Notes: generated from the letters alone by a model not told the origin. A stretch of 64,000 nt of DNA from CAVPKN01 sp963832835 (GCA_963832835.1 CAWHVD010000001.1:620001-684000), one strand, 5' to 3'; shown: positions 7,236-17,515, numbered from the stretch's first letter. Translations and numbers: made by a program.

Positions 7236-8942
7236 ATGTCATTTTCGAAATTCCATGAATTCATTCCAAAATCTTACCTCTATCTACATAGAGGTTACAG
7301 GTTTTCAACATTCAAAAAAGATCTGTTAGCTGGACTTACGGTAGGGATCATAGCTCTTCCTCTTGCAATGGCTTTTGCTATTGCTTCTGGAGTAGATCCG
7401 GAACGGGGTCTTTACACCGCGATCATTGCTGGTTTTTTGATCTCAGCATTAGGAGGAAGCCGCATTCAAATTGGCGGTCCAACGGGTGCCTTTGTTGTTA
7501 TTGTCTATGGGATCGTTCAGAGGACTGGATATAACGGTCTTTGCATGTCGATGGTGATTGCAGCATTTGTCCTTATTCTTTTAGGAGTTTTTCGTATTGG
7601 CTCTTGGATCAAATATGTTCCTCATCCCTTGATTACCGGCTTCACTAGTGGGATTGCAGTTATTATTTTCTCCACTCAAATCAAAGATTTTTTTGGATTG
7701 CAAATGGGCATGCCTCCTGCTGATTTTACAGCGAAATGGCTGTCCTATTTCGATGCCTTCCCTACTTTTGACCCTCTCACTTTGTCTGTAGCTGCAGGCA
7801 CATTAGGAATCATTTTGTTGATTCAGAGCTTCATCCCTTGGTTTCCCTGGGGGATCAGTGCCATTGTCCTTGCGACAGCTGTTTGCATGGTGCTACATCT
7901 ACCAATAGAAACTATTCAATCACGCTTCGGTGAGATTCCGAGAAGGTTGCCTATCCCATCCCTACCATGCCTTTTCATTCCTGCTGGGCAATTTAAAGAA
8001 ATTTTGACAAACGGACTCACAATTGCTTTTCTTGGAAGCATCGAATCGCTTCTTTCTGCTGTTATTGGTGATGGGATGATCGGTGGCAGACATCGATCCA
8101 ATTGCGAATTGATTGCTCAGGGGATTGCCAATTTCGGCTCTGTTATCTTCGGTGGCATCCCCGCTACTGGTGCAATTGCAAGGACTGCGGCTAATATCAA
8201 AACAGGTGCACAAACTCCAATGGCTGGAATGATACATGCCTTAGTTTTATTTTGTATCCTCTATTTTCTAGCTCCGCTTGTAAGCCAAATTCCTTTAGCA
8301 GCCCTTTCTGCTGTCCTAGTCATAGTGTCTTGGAACATGTGCGAAGTGAATCATTTTGCTCGCCTCCTAAAGGCTCCTTATGGTGATCGGATTATCCTTG
8401 TAACGGCATTTTTTTTGACGATATTTGTTGATCTAACAGTCGCTATCTCTGTGGGGATGATTTTGGCCAGCTTCTTTTTTATGAAACGGATGAGTCAAAT
8501 GTCGCAGGCTGTGTCTTTATCACAAATTTTTCAGGAAAGCCAAGTAGATTTTCCTGAGAAAGGTGATCCTGATGACATCTCAAAAAAAACAGTGGCTCGA
8601 GGAGTTGAGGTGTATGAAATTCAAGGCCCATTTTTCTTTGGGGCTGCTAATATGCTTAGGGATATATTAAGTAATATGACCACTACACCCAAGGTGCTTA
8701 TTCTTCGCATGCGTTCGGTTCCAATGATCGATGCATCTGGAATGTTTGGGCTCGACGAGTTTTATGACCAATGTCAAAAAAAGAATATTGTTCTTTTTTT
8801 ATCTGGGGTACATGGACACACCAGGCAAGATCTTAAAAAATTCGGACTTATAGAAGCGATTAATGAACAAAATATCTTTCCTAATATTGACGCTGCATTG
8901 GCAAAAGCAAATAAATTAGTTTCTAATGGCATTGTTGCCTAA
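7236..8942 (+). CDS. SulP/SLC26-family anion transporter with STAS domain
   Basis: Inner-membrane transporter of the SulP family (sulfate, bicarbonate or dicarboxylate). The N-terminal signature DLLAGLTVGIIALPLAMAFAIASG is clear, followed by ten or more hydrophobic segments including GGSRIQIGGPTGAFVV and GGIPATGAIARTAANI, and a C-terminal cytoplasmic STAS domain (roughly residues 455-560, with VLILRMRSVPMIDASGM). Substrate is not predictable. I start at the ATG at 7236; a GTG at 7215 lies inside repeat B and is probably not used. The stop codon abuts MITE-A copy 1, and a terminator hairpin follows behind the MITE. Monocistronic. Confidence 0.9.
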   Translation: MSFSKFHEFIPKSYLYLHRGYRFSTFKKDLLAGLTVGIIALPLAMAFAIASGVDPERGLYTAIIAGFLISALGGSRIQIGGPTGAFVVIVYGIVQRTGYNGLCMSMVIAAFVLILLGVFRIGSWIKYVPHPLITGFTSGIAVIIFSTQIKDFFGLQMGMPPADFTAKWLSYFDAFPTFDPLTLSVAAGTLGIILLIQSFIPWFPWGISAIVLATAVCMVLHLPIETIQSRFGEIPRRLPIPSLPCLFIPAGQFKEILTNGLTIAFLGSIESLLSAVIGDGMIGGRHRSNCELIAQGIANFGSVIFGGIPATGAIARTAANIKTGAQTPMAGMIHALVLFCILYFLAPLVSQIPLAALSAVLVIVSWNMCEVNHFARLLKAPYGDRIILVTAFFLTIFVDLTVAISVGMILASFFFMKRMSQMSQAVSLSQIFQESQVDFPEKGDPDDISKKTVARGVEVYEIQGPFFFGAANMLRDILSNMTTTPKVLILRMRSVPMIDASGMFGLDEFYDQCQKKNIVLFLSGVHGHTRQDLKKFGLIEAINEQNIFPNIDAALAKANKLVSNGIVA

Positions 8943-9103
8943 TACCATTTCCAGAAAATAAAGTCACAAATTGGCACTGTATAACACGCCATTTTTGAAC
9001 GATCCTTTCTCGCTTAGGTGCAAAAACATAGGCTTCGAAACGATCATCCAAATCTGTCATGTTACCCAGTACCACTTCATGGCTTTATTTTCTGGAAATG
9101 GTA
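8943..9103 (+). mobile_element. MITE-A copy 1
   Basis: A 161-bp element from taccatttccag to ctggaaatggta. The first and last ~37 bases are imperfect inverted repeats, both ending in ...TGGCACTG on the inner side. The unit starts on the base after the sulP stop codon. Eight more copies occur in this window. No transposase is encoded. Confidence 0.85.
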
Positions 9104-9164
9104 TAACCTATTGCCTTTGAAAATCTTTTAAAAAGAATGCCAGTATTGCCAAAACTCAGGTGAT

Positions 9165-9207
9165 ACCAAATATCACAATGCAGATTATTTGTGATATTTG
9201 GTTTTTT
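9165..9207 (+). terminator. Terminator of sulP
   Basis: ACCAAATATCACAA (9165-9178) pairs perfectly with TTGTGATATTTGGT (9189-9202) and is followed by a T run. It reads in the sulP direction although the MITE separates it from the sulP stop by over 200 bases. The T run overlaps the recJ stop codon on the other strand. Confidence 0.75.
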
Positions 9208-10942
9208 AGAGGTCTTCTTTGATTTGGAAGTCGCGGATCAGGAGTTGGATGCTGCTTTTGTTATGGAAGCGATTGATTTGAGGGGTGTAGGCGATTTTTA
9301 AAGTGAGATTTTTGCGGCGGAGTATTGATCTGCGCTCGGCCATCCCAAATGCAATCCCTTCCAGCATGCGGTCACCTTGTTCGAGATAGAGCTTAAGGTG
9401 ATTGCCACCAATGACTTTTGGGGGCCAAGCTTGCTTTGCCTCACAATAGAGGATGGGCTGGTAATTTTCATTTCCGTAAGGCTCAAACAGCTCCAATGAG
9501 GAGAGCAAATCATAGGTGAGCTCGTTGAAATTAGCAGGAGCATCTAAATAGAGTTTGGAAAGAATATCATGGTCACGCAGAGCTGAATTAGCTGCATGTA
9601 GGAAGCGCTTTTTAAAGCGTTCGATATTTTCTTCTTTAATGGTCAGGCCCGCAGCAAAATCATGGCCCCCATAATTGACGAAGAGGTCGCTACATTTTTT
9701 TAGGACGGCTAGGAGGGGGAATTCTCGAATCGTGCGTATGGAGCCTTTTCCAATGCCATTGTCGATGGCAATCATGATGGTAGGGCGGTTGTACAGCTTG
9801 GCGATACGCGCAGTGACAATGGGGATTACCCCTGGATGCCAAAGGTTAGAGCTTAGAACGATTGCTTTGTTTTGGAAAAGGTCGGGGTTAGTGAGCAGTG
9901 TTTGCTCGACATCGATCGAGACGACTTGTTCTATTTTCTGACGCTGGATGTTAAATAGATCAAGTTCCTTTGCAAGATCTTCTGCCTTTTGCTCATCGCG
10001 TAGGAGAAGTAGTTCTACTCCTTTACTAGGATCTGCGACACGACCTAGGCTGTTCATCCGAGGAGCGATTTTAGAAGCAATATCAACGGCGGTGATTTCA
10101 GATTTTTCGACTCCGCAGATGGAAAAGAGCTTAAGTAAGCCCATCCTTTTTGTTTTTTGGAGTTGCTTAAGGCCATAACGTACTAAAATGCGGTTCTCAT
10201 CGAGCAAGACCCCCATGTCAGCAACAGTACCTAGAGCTACTAGGTCGAGGTAGACCTTAAGATCGATTTTTTTATGGGTTGGCTCATCCTTCGAGGATAA
10301 AAAATTGGTGATGGCGTGAGCTAATTTGAAAGCAACACCCACACCTGTTAGGTCACGATTGGGGTAGGTTTGATTCAGTAACTTAGGATTGAGTGTGGCA
10401 ATGCAGTTGGGTATTTTGTCTGTAGGCTCGTGGTGATCTGTTACGATCACATCGATCTCTTTGCTCACAATCTTTTGGATCTCTTTAGCTGCAGTAATGC
10501 CACAATCGACTGTGATCATGAGTTTGCAGTTGTGGGCTTCTGCAAATTCTAACGCATCGAGAAAAAGTTGCCCTCTTTGGACATTTTGGTTGGGGACATA
10601 ATATTTGACATTCCCGCCAATCCGTTTGAAGAAATCGGCTAGCAACGCGGTTCCGGTCATGCCGTCTACATCGTTATCACCATAAATTAGAATGCCTTCT
10701 TCTTTTTTGAGGGCCTTATCGATCCTGCGCACAGCTTTTGTCATGTCAAGAAAACGCTTGGGATCGTGCAAGTCAGGCAGCTTAGCGTATAAAAAGTGGT
10801 GGATAGCTGCTAATGACTTAAATCCTCTTGAAACAAGGATTTGAGCAGTTATGGGATGGATGCTGAATTCACTGACAACCTGGTCCAGCCACGACGGGTC
10901 ATCCTTTGGATATATCCAAACAGGCTCATGCGAATGTTCCAT
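9206..10942 (-). CDS. recJ: Single-stranded-DNA-specific exonuclease RecJ
   Basis: 5'-3' exonuclease acting in recombination and mismatch repair in the cytoplasm. The DHH-family motifs are intact: GDNDVDGMTGTALL (88-101), a VDCGIT segment (145-150) and DHH (169-171) within VTDHHEPT. The C-terminal OB-fold part is present (SSIQLLIRDFQ). 578 residues is normal. It corresponds to CT447 and lies before secDF on the same strand, as in C. trachomatis. Confidence 0.95.
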   Translation of the reverse strand: MEHSHEPVWIYPKDDPSWLDQVVSEFSIHPITAQILVSRGFKSLAAIHHFLYAKLPDLHDPKRFLDMTKAVRRIDKALKKEEGILIYGDNDVDGMTGTALLADFFKRIGGNVKYYVPNQNVQRGQLFLDALEFAEAHNCKLMITVDCGITAAKEIQKIVSKEIDVIVTDHHEPTDKIPNCIATLNPKLLNQTYPNRDLTGVGVAFKLAHAITNFLSSKDEPTHKKIDLKVYLDLVALGTVADMGVLLDENRILVRYGLKQLQKTKRMGLLKLFSICGVEKSEITAVDIASKIAPRMNSLGRVADPSKGVELLLLRDEQKAEDLAKELDLFNIQRQKIEQVVSIDVEQTLLTNPDLFQNKAIVLSSNLWHPGVIPIVTARIAKLYNRPTIMIAIDNGIGKGSIRTIREFPLLAVLKKCSDLFVNYGGHDFAAGLTIKEENIERFKKRFLHAANSALRDHDILSKLYLDAPANFNELTYDLLSSLELFEPYGNENYQPILYCEAKQAWPPKVIGGNHLKLYLEQGDRMLEGIAFGMAERRSILRRKNLTLKIAYTPQINRFHNKSSIQLLIRDFQIKEDL

Positions 10943-11050
10943 GTAATACCATCTATAAAAAATAATTTTTGCCGACTAATTTTGTCTAAGTCTTTAAACA
11001 TAATTGGTAAGCAAAGATTGTTTTTCATAAATCCTGAAGCTAAAGATTGT

Positions 11051-11077
11051 ACCTCGTATGGAGCTTCCATACGAGGT
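11051..11077 (-). terminator. Perfect 12-bp inverted repeat between secDF and recJ
   Basis: acctcgtatgga and tccatacgaggt form a perfect 12-base-pair stem with a three-base loop, 46 bases past the secDF stop. It is not followed by a clear T run on the minus strand (acaatcttta), so it may be a weak terminator, a processing site or an mRNA-stabilising hairpin. Confidence 0.45.
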
Positions 11078-11122
11078 AGGGTCATGATAGCAAGACGTGC
11101 AAACGGTTGCTACTTTTTTCTG

Positions 11123-14100
11123 TTAAACGCTCTTGGCAGAAGTGGATTCATGGTTTTTAGACACTTCTCGCTCATGGAAATAAAGCAGTGTGGGGGCTGC
11201 GACGAACAAGGACGAGAATGTCCCAATCGCGATCCCGACAGTCATGATCAGAGCGAAGCTGAAGATCGATGGACCTCCAAAGAGCAATAGGGCAATTAAA
11301 ACAATGAGCGTTGTGCCCGATGTCATGACAGTCCTGCTTAATGTTGCATTGAGTGCATGATTGATCATGTCTTTGAAAGACATCTTGCGCATGTGGCGCA
11401 AATCTTCACGAATACGGTCAAAAATGATAATCGTGTCATTCAAAGAATAACCCACAACGGCCACTAAAGCGGCGATGACTTGCAGATCAATTTGGACCCC
11501 TTCAAAAAAGAAATGAGCGATGGCAAGAACGCCCATCGTCATCAAGACGTCATGGACAAGTCCAATGGTCGCGCTGATGGCATATTTAAACTCAAAACGG
11601 AAAGTGATGTAGATCAAAATACAGATAAGGGCGAGGGCGATGCCAAATAAGGCTTGGTTACGCATCGTCTCTGAAAGTTGACCGCTCATCTCTGTCCAGT
11701 GGAGATTGAGCTGAGGCAATGAAGAAGGATTGATCTCCAGTCCTGCCAGTTCAAGAGTCTCGACGATCCACACAATACGCGGGTATTCTTGATACGTGAA
11801 AAGGGGAGCTTGTACCGGAGGTTTTTGGTCTAGCTCAGCAAACGGCTTTCCGGTTTGTTCCATACTTGTTCCCAACTGCAGTCTCAATTGATTGGGCTTA
11901 TTGAGCTCTTGGATGCGGAAGTCGCTTTTTGCAGCCCCTGCTTTTTCAAGCGCCTCTTCGGCTACTAATCGGTAATTGGTATTGGGTTTTTCCTTGAGAT
12001 CAAGGGTCAAAGCATAGCCGCCAGTAAAGTCCATTCCAAAAATGGTATCTCTTCCTTGAGCGAAGAAAAATGCACCCACAAGCAGCAATATGACCGATGC
12101 TGATATAGCGAGCTTGGCTTTGCTTAAGAAATCGAAGTGAGTGATTCCAAACATGCGACTCATTTTCAATTCTTTGTGGGCAGGATTTTGGACCCATCCA
12201 GCAAAGAAATAACGGGTCATGAAAAGAGCTGTAAACATCGAAGAGACGATACCGATGATCAAGGTGAGCGCAAATCCTTTGATCGGACCTGAATCAAAGT
12301 TTAGCAGGATCACTGCTGCCAAGATTGTCGTGATGTTGGAATCAATAATAGCACTAAAGGCTTTGCGATAACCTGCCTGTACCGCTGACGGAAGGCGCTT
12401 GGTGAGAGTAAATTCTTCACGGATTCTCTCAAACACCAGCACGTTCGCATCAACTGACATCCCTACTGCCAAGATAATACCTGCAAGACCCGGTAGAGTG
12501 AGTGCGGCACCCAAGTTCTGCAAAACTCCCCAGATGATCAGGAGATTGAAAAGCACCGCAATCGATGCGACCACACCACTGAAGCGGTAGTAAGCACACA
12601 TGATAGCGATCAAAAGCACTAAACCTAGAGTGGCTGCGAAAATGCCCATTGTGCGCTGTTCTTGGCCCAGATCGGGGCTGACATTCTCCTCAGAGAGAAT
12701 GTGTGGTGTGAAGCTCAAAGAACCTGCCTTTAAATCTGCGGCAAGTTGGTTGACCTCGCGCTGAGTGAAGTGTCCCGTGATACGGGCATTATCACGTAGA
12801 GGTGAATTTAGGGTAGGTGCGTTGACGATGGTGCCATTCAAGATGACAGCCATGCGCCAACCTCTTCCTTGAGAGAATGCCTCCAAAGGAGTGTTAACAA
12901 TCTTTTCTTCTGAGAATTGAGAGGTCCAAGCATAGAAATCATCACGAGGACTAATTTTTTCTCCTAAACGATTGACATAGGAGCTCTTAACTGTAAAGTG
13001 GAGGGTATTTCCTTCAGAAGGGTCATATCCCGTTTGGACATCTGATAGGTTAGCTCCTTCCAAAGCGTAATTGCGGAATACAATGAGCAAGGGATATGTC
13101 TGACCCTGCCAATCAGTAAAATCTGAACCTCGAAAAACAGAAATAGCCGAAAGACGATCGTCGAATAAACTCGATCTAGGGCCCGATTTGGGTCCTCCAA
13201 AACGAAGTCCATTATCATATAATAGGCGGGCATGTCCGCTAAGAGGATTGAATTCACCGGGATTTTCAGGGTTGCCCCCTAGGTGGGTCCAAGCGATCTC
13301 ATTTAGACTTTCAGGATCGGTCCGATTCGTTATGACCGCCTCATTCCAAACCTCTTCCAAGAAGGTATTGACAGCTTCTCGGAGCATGGGGTTTTGGGCA
13401 GAAAATTTCTCGTTGACGACATGGAAGTACATCGCAGAAGCTTGGATCAAATCGGCACCGGAAAGGCCCTGAGATCCAGGAAAATCGAGGACAATTGTCG
13501 ATCCTTCAGTGCGAATGCCTACCTCTGATACGCCCAATCGGTTGACGCGCTGATAGAGTTCGTTGACGGCCTGTTTGAGGTCATCTTCGTTCGTAATGGG
13601 TTGGTTGCTCTGGTCTTTTAGACCTACGCGAACCGTTTTTCCACCAGAAAGATCAAGGCCCCACTTGATGATTTTTCGCTCATCTCCGCGGAAATATTTT
13701 ACCGTACTCAGTTTGATGTTATCCCATAGAACATTCTGGGTAGGGGGAGGAACGTCATAACGGATAGCTGGGTTGACATTGACGCGTGCTTGTCGATACT
13801 CGTCGCGCCATTTGAGCAGATCTTCGTGCATCCGGGTTTCGATTTTGTTGATTGTGAGAAGACGTTGCTCTACATCCGTAAACTCCAGTATAGCCCTTTT
13901 TTTGCTTCCCTTTACCGAAAAATCTTCTCGGGTAGCTGCCAGCAGATAAGAGTAGTAGTCATCTAGTTCAAAGATATAGTCATTATGGTATTTAGCCGGC
14001 ATATCGGAGGATGCTCCCGAGTAACCGATGAAGCCATTTTGTCTCATCAGATCAGCTAGAGCATGGAAATCTTTTTCAAAAGAATTTTTTTCGGAACTAT

Positions 14101-15679
14101 CGGGCAAGTCCTGGTATTTTTGTCGGATGGTGTCCAGTCCTCGGGCGATCACATAGATCGATCCTTCTCGGAAACCTTCTTCTGTGGTTTTCTCCATCGC
14201 TGGAGCGTAGATCACGAGTCCCAACTTTTGATTTTGCGGAGATAACTTTGCGAACGATTCCCAATTGTGTATAGGATAATCCCCGTGCGTCAATTCTTTG
14301 TCAGTAGGTTGCCAGCTCTGTTGGAGTAGTTGTTCGATTTGGCTGCTTTGGGCGGCAGCGATGGCCCCCAAGTCGAGAGCGAGTAAGCTAGAACTGTTCG
14401 TTAATTTGTTCAAGGTGACGACAAAACTGCCCACGGATGGGGTGATCGATTCATCGGAGAACCGAGATGCAGCGGCAATATCGTTGAATAGAAACTGACT
14501 TAGCTTTTCTCCACGGATTGCTTCGGCTTCAGTTTTTGTGTTTTGGTTGCGCATGGCTACGACATCTGGTTGCAAATTCAATTGGATTTGATCTTTGTTC
14601 CAATCGATTGTCAGACTTGCGATAAAGGGATTACGATTTCCAAACTCAAGTGTCTGTACCTTTGATGATGGGACCGGAGCTTTTCCCAGAGTGGTTAGGA
14701 GATTTTCTTGGGTTAAAGGTGTTTTACCTTGAGCAAAAACGGAGGCATTGCGCTTGACTATGGCAGCGGCTGAAGCTAATAGATTCTTTTGGTTTTCCAA
14801 TATCTCCAGATGTTGTTGCTGGACAGAAGATAGGAATTTACCTTCTTTCTGAAGCTTAGCTTGGCTCTCTCTAATGGCGGTGATGTTTTGGGAGACTTTT
14901 TGAGACAAAGTTTCTAGCTTTGCGGTAAATGTGTGGACCAAATCACTCCGATCTTCGACTCCAGAGACCTGAGTAAAGCTAGCGAAATAGCGCTGTGTGA
15001 TGGGATTTTGATCGCCGAAGGCATTCTCATACTCAACGATGTTGCGGGCTAAATGAATTGCTTCATCGTCGGACCCTCCCCCACTTGCAATTGCTTTCAA
15101 GGATTTTCCTTGGGTACTTTCGCCGGCAAAGCCAAGAGCTAACTGCAAAACACGATCGTTCACAAGTCGTTGATATTCTGGGGAAATGTTTCCATCTTCG
15201 GCTGTTTTGGTTACGAAATGAAAATATTTATTTAGATCCTTGCTATCTAGGTGAAGACCAATCTTTCTTTGAACGATTACTGTGTTCGTTCCTTTTTCAA
15301 AGGAGCGGGGGTCAGGATTGAGCTGGGCTGGAACAAAAGGAATCAACGATCCTGCTCGGTAAAGGGTCTGGGCAAAGAAAGTGGCATCGGCTGGGCTTGA
15401 GAAGGTGACAGAGGCTATACGCGGGTCTTGTGGGTCGAGTTTAATCGCAACAGGCTTGAGGCCTAAATTTTTACTTTGCGCGCGCAGCCATGAGAGAGTG
15501 AACTCTTCAAGGTTATTTACTCTGTTAATGATCCCTCCTGCAACATGAGTGGCCTCTTTGCTGCCGATAGGCTTTTTAAGAGGGTTGCTGTAGTAAAAAA
15601 CAGTTGGGAGAATGTTATAAACAGTCAGAAGGACTACTGCTAAAATCAGGTAAAGTTGCCACCGTTTTTGTCTTTCCAT
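11123..15679 (-). CDS. secDF: Fused protein-export membrane protein SecDF
   Basis: RND-type component of the Sec translocon that uses the proton gradient to pull secreted proteins out on the periplasmic side. At 1518 residues it is a SecD-SecF fusion, as in known chlamydiae. It has one N-terminal membrane segment (LYLILAVVLLTVYNILPTVFYY), a very long periplasmic domain with coiled-coil-like parts (residues about 200-600), the P1 domain, a six-helix SecD block with GIILAVGMSVDANVLVFERIREE, and a second SecF block with ALVAVVGYSLNDTIIIFDRIRED. Both D-x-x-x-x-F-E/D-R-I-R-E signatures are intact. A promoter lies upstream (15714-15742). Confidence 0.95.
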   Translation of the reverse strand: MERQKRWQLYLILAVVLLTVYNILPTVFYYSNPLKKPIGSKEATHVAGGIINRVNNLEEFTLSWLRAQSKNLGLKPVAIKLDPQDPRIASVTFSSPADATFFAQTLYRAGSLIPFVPAQLNPDPRSFEKGTNTVIVQRKIGLHLDSKDLNKYFHFVTKTAEDGNISPEYQRLVNDRVLQLALGFAGESTQGKSLKAIASGGGSDDEAIHLARNIVEYENAFGDQNPITQRYFASFTQVSGVEDRSDLVHTFTAKLETLSQKVSQNITAIRESQAKLQKEGKFLSSVQQQHLEILENQKNLLASAAAIVKRNASVFAQGKTPLTQENLLTTLGKAPVPSSKVQTLEFGNRNPFIASLTIDWNKDQIQLNLQPDVVAMRNQNTKTEAEAIRGEKLSQFLFNDIAAASRFSDESITPSVGSFVVTLNKLTNSSSLLALDLGAIAAAQSSQIEQLLQQSWQPTDKELTHGDYPIHNWESFAKLSPQNQKLGLVIYAPAMEKTTEEGFREGSIYVIARGLDTIRQKYQDLPDSSEKNSFEKDFHALADLMRQNGFIGYSGASSDMPAKYHNDYIFELDDYYSYLLAATREDFSVKGSKKRAILEFTDVEQRLLTINKIETRMHEDLLKWRDEYRQARVNVNPAIRYDVPPPTQNVLWDNIKLSTVKYFRGDERKIIKWGLDLSGGKTVRVGLKDQSNQPITNEDDLKQAVNELYQRVNRLGVSEVGIRTEGSTIVLDFPGSQGLSGADLIQASAMYFHVVNEKFSAQNPMLREAVNTFLEEVWNEAVITNRTDPESLNEIAWTHLGGNPENPGEFNPLSGHARLLYDNGLRFGGPKSGPRSSLFDDRLSAISVFRGSDFTDWQGQTYPLLIVFRNYALEGANLSDVQTGYDPSEGNTLHFTVKSSYVNRLGEKISPRDDFYAWTSQFSEEKIVNTPLEAFSQGRGWRMAVILNGTIVNAPTLNSPLRDNARITGHFTQREVNQLAADLKAGSLSFTPHILSEENVSPDLGQEQRTMGIFAATLGLVLLIAIMCAYYRFSGVVASIAVLFNLLIIWGVLQNLGAALTLPGLAGIILAVGMSVDANVLVFERIREEFTLTKRLPSAVQAGYRKAFSAIIDSNITTILAAVILLNFDSGPIKGFALTLIIGIVSSMFTALFMTRYFFAGWVQNPAHKELKMSRMFGITHFDFLSKAKLAISASVILLLVGAFFFAQGRDTIFGMDFTGGYALTLDLKEKPNTNYRLVAEEALEKAGAAKSDFRIQELNKPNQLRLQLGTSMEQTGKPFAELDQKPPVQAPLFTYQEYPRIVWIVETLELAGLEINPSSLPQLNLHWTEMSGQLSETMRNQALFGIALALICILIYITFRFEFKYAISATIGLVHDVLMTMGVLAIAHFFFEGVQIDLQVIAALVAVVGYSLNDTIIIFDRIREDLRHMRKMSFKDMINHALNATLSRTVMTSGTTLIVLIALLLFGGPSIFSFALIMTVGIAIGTFSSLFVAAPTLLYFHEREVSKNHESTSAKSV

Positions 15680-15713
15680 ATCAGGCCTTATATTTCACTA
15701 TAATAAACCCGGT

Positions 15714-15742
15714 AAGATACCACTCTTAAATCAATCTGTCAA
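15714..15742 (-). promoter_or_regulatory. Promoter of secDF
   Basis: On the minus strand a consensus TTGACA (15737-15742) is followed after 17 bases by TATCTT (15714-15719), giving a start near 15707 and a leader of about 28 bases before the secDF ATG at 15679. Confidence 0.6.
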
Positions 15743-15829
15743 ATGAGTGTTGCAGGTGTGGGCAGGAATCGGGGTTTTAGATTCCCTCAAATGTTGTCCC
15801 AAAAGGTTTGTTTGTGTATTTTTACCCGG

Positions 15830-16612
15830 ATGTCGTTAGATTGCCATACTTCTCATAAATCCTTGCATTACTCCGATGAGCAGCTTAGCTTAGCCTCTCT
15901 CCATGCTTTGCCGCGCCATGTGGCAGTCATCATGGATGGCAACCGAAGATGGGCCCATCGCCAGCAAGGTACAGATAAAAATATTTCTCCCCTAGGGGGG
16001 CATTGGGCAGGAGCTAATGTCTTAACTCAAATTGTAGAGGCAGCTTCAGACATTGGTATCAAAATTTTGACTGTTTACGGCTTTTCTACAGAAAATTGGG
16101 GAAGGTCACCCGAAGAGGTAGATACTCTTTTACAGATTTTAGGTTGTTATCTCGAAAGTAACCGTCAAAAAATGGTGACCCAAGGAGTGAGATTCCATGT
16201 AATTGGTGATCTGACTCCCTTTCCCGACTCTCTGAAGCAGACCATCGAAGGCACTAAGAGAGCTACTGAAGGGGGAAAGAGGATTGATTTTGTTATCGCC
16301 CTTAATTACGGCGGGCGAGATGAAATGCGCAGAGCCATGCTTAAGATAGCCGATGATATGGCTAAAGGAAGCTTGGCAAAACAGCAAATCACAGAAGAGG
16401 TTATCTCTGGCTATCTGGATACCGCCCCATTTGGTGATCCTGATTTATTGATCCGTACGAGTGGGGAAAAACGGCTAAGTAATTTTTTGCTTTGGCAACT
16501 TGCATACGCAGAGGTCTACATGACAGAAACACTCTGGCCCGACTTTACCTCTCGCGATCTATTGAATGCTGTGCTAGATTTTCAAAAGCGTCAAAGACGG
16601 ATCGGAAAATGA
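15830..16612 (+). CDS. uppS: Isoprenyl (undecaprenyl) diphosphate synthase
   Basis: cis-Prenyltransferase making the C55 lipid carrier for cell-wall and surface glycan synthesis. The signature VAVIMDGNRRWAHRQQG, the central TVYGFSTENWGRS and the C-terminal PDLLIRTSGEKRLSNFLLWQLAYAEVY with TLWPDF are all present. I start at the ATG at 15830 (260 residues), which leaves about 25 residues before the conserved core; upstream starts at 15743 and 15791 are in frame and cannot be excluded. First gene of the uppS-cdsA-cmk-plsC run, matching CT450-CT453, and coupled to cdsA by an ATGA overlap. Confidence 0.93.
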   Translation: MSLDCHTSHKSLHYSDEQLSLASLHALPRHVAVIMDGNRRWAHRQQGTDKNISPLGGHWAGANVLTQIVEAASDIGIKILTVYGFSTENWGRSPEEVDTLLQILGCYLESNRQKMVTQGVRFHVIGDLTPFPDSLKQTIEGTKRATEGGKRIDFVIALNYGGRDEMRRAMLKIADDMAKGSLAKQQITEEVISGYLDTAPFGDPDLLIRTSGEKRLSNFLLWQLAYAEVYMTETLWPDFTSRDLLNAVLDFQKRQRRIGK

Positions 16613-17511
16613 ATCGAGGAAAAAGTCATGATTTGGGCATTCGTACTCTCATCAATGGATCGAGTGCAGTCTTAATTGCCCTTTTGATTTTTTTAGCCAG
16701 TTACCCAACATTGCGTTGGATATTCGCTGTAGCTGTGAGTTTTGTGGGCGGAGTAGCTATTTGGGAGTATGACCGTCTTGTCAAGAAAAAGGGACTCTTT
16801 CCGGCCAGTGGCCTTAGCATCACCTTTGTGATTTTATATATCTTCAGTGTCTTTATTGGAACTCAAGGTCCCTACTCTGTATTATCCTCATTTTGGTCTC
16901 ATACACCTGAAATTGTTTTAGCACTCGCTTTCTTGAGTTGTTTTGTATATTTCGCGATTATCGGGCGGCCTCCGATCACTCACATCGCCACTACTTTTTT
17001 TGGCATCATATACATTGCAGTTCCTTTAGGACTTTTCGTGAGTGTGATGTATTTCTTCACCTACCAAGGGATGAACGATCATGTTTTCGAAGGTAGTTGG
17101 TGGATCATTTATCTGATAGCAGTTACTAAAAGTGCCGATATTGGCGGTTATTTTATCGGAAGCTCTTTTGGAAAAAGAAAGCTGGCGCTCAAATTAAGTC
17201 CCAAAAAGACCCTGGAAGGTGCCCTTGGAGGGCTCCTGGCGTCTACCCTGATGAGTTTATGGATTTGTTATCTCGGTAAGCAATATGGGGGTGTTTTTGC
17301 AGGCTTTTCCTATTTGCAGTCCATCTGGATCGGCGCTTTGATTGGGATTGTGGGGCAAATTGGGGATTTGGCTGAATCCTTTTTAAAGCGAGATGCCGGA
17401 GTCAAGGATAGCAATGCCTTGCCGGGAGTGGGTGGCATATTGGATATGATCGATTCTTTGCTTTTTACATCACCCATTGTCTATCTCTTTTTAAGAATTA
17501 TTTATAATTAA
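16609..17511 (+). CDS. cdsA: Phosphatidate cytidylyltransferase
   Basis: Integral membrane enzyme making CDP-diacylglycerol from phosphatidate and CTP, the branch point of phospholipid synthesis. About seven membrane segments are seen. The C-terminal signature is SFLKRDAGVKDSNALPGVGGILDMIDSLL; the usual pattern is K-D...LPGHGGxxDRxDS, so His and Arg are replaced by Val and Met here. The start ATG overlaps the uppS stop (ATGA), and the frame open further upstream is within uppS. 300 residues. Confidence 0.9.
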   Translation: MNRGKSHDLGIRTLINGSSAVLIALLIFLASYPTLRWIFAVAVSFVGGVAIWEYDRLVKKKGLFPASGLSITFVILYIFSVFIGTQGPYSVLSSFWSHTPEIVLALAFLSCFVYFAIIGRPPITHIATTFFGIIYIAVPLGLFVSVMYFFTYQGMNDHVFEGSWWIIYLIAVTKSADIGGYFIGSSFGKRKLALKLSPKKTLEGALGGLLASTLMSLWICYLGKQYGGVFAGFSYLQSIWIGALIGIVGQIGDLAESFLKRDAGVKDSNALPGVGGILDMIDSLLFTSPIVYLFLRIIYN

Positions 17512-17515
17512 TGAT

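Noticed and set aside
10841..11290. 149-residue plus-strand frame across the recJ-secDF gap
   Set aside because: Starts and ends inside antisense genes and crosses the hairpin region; no ribosome site or motif.
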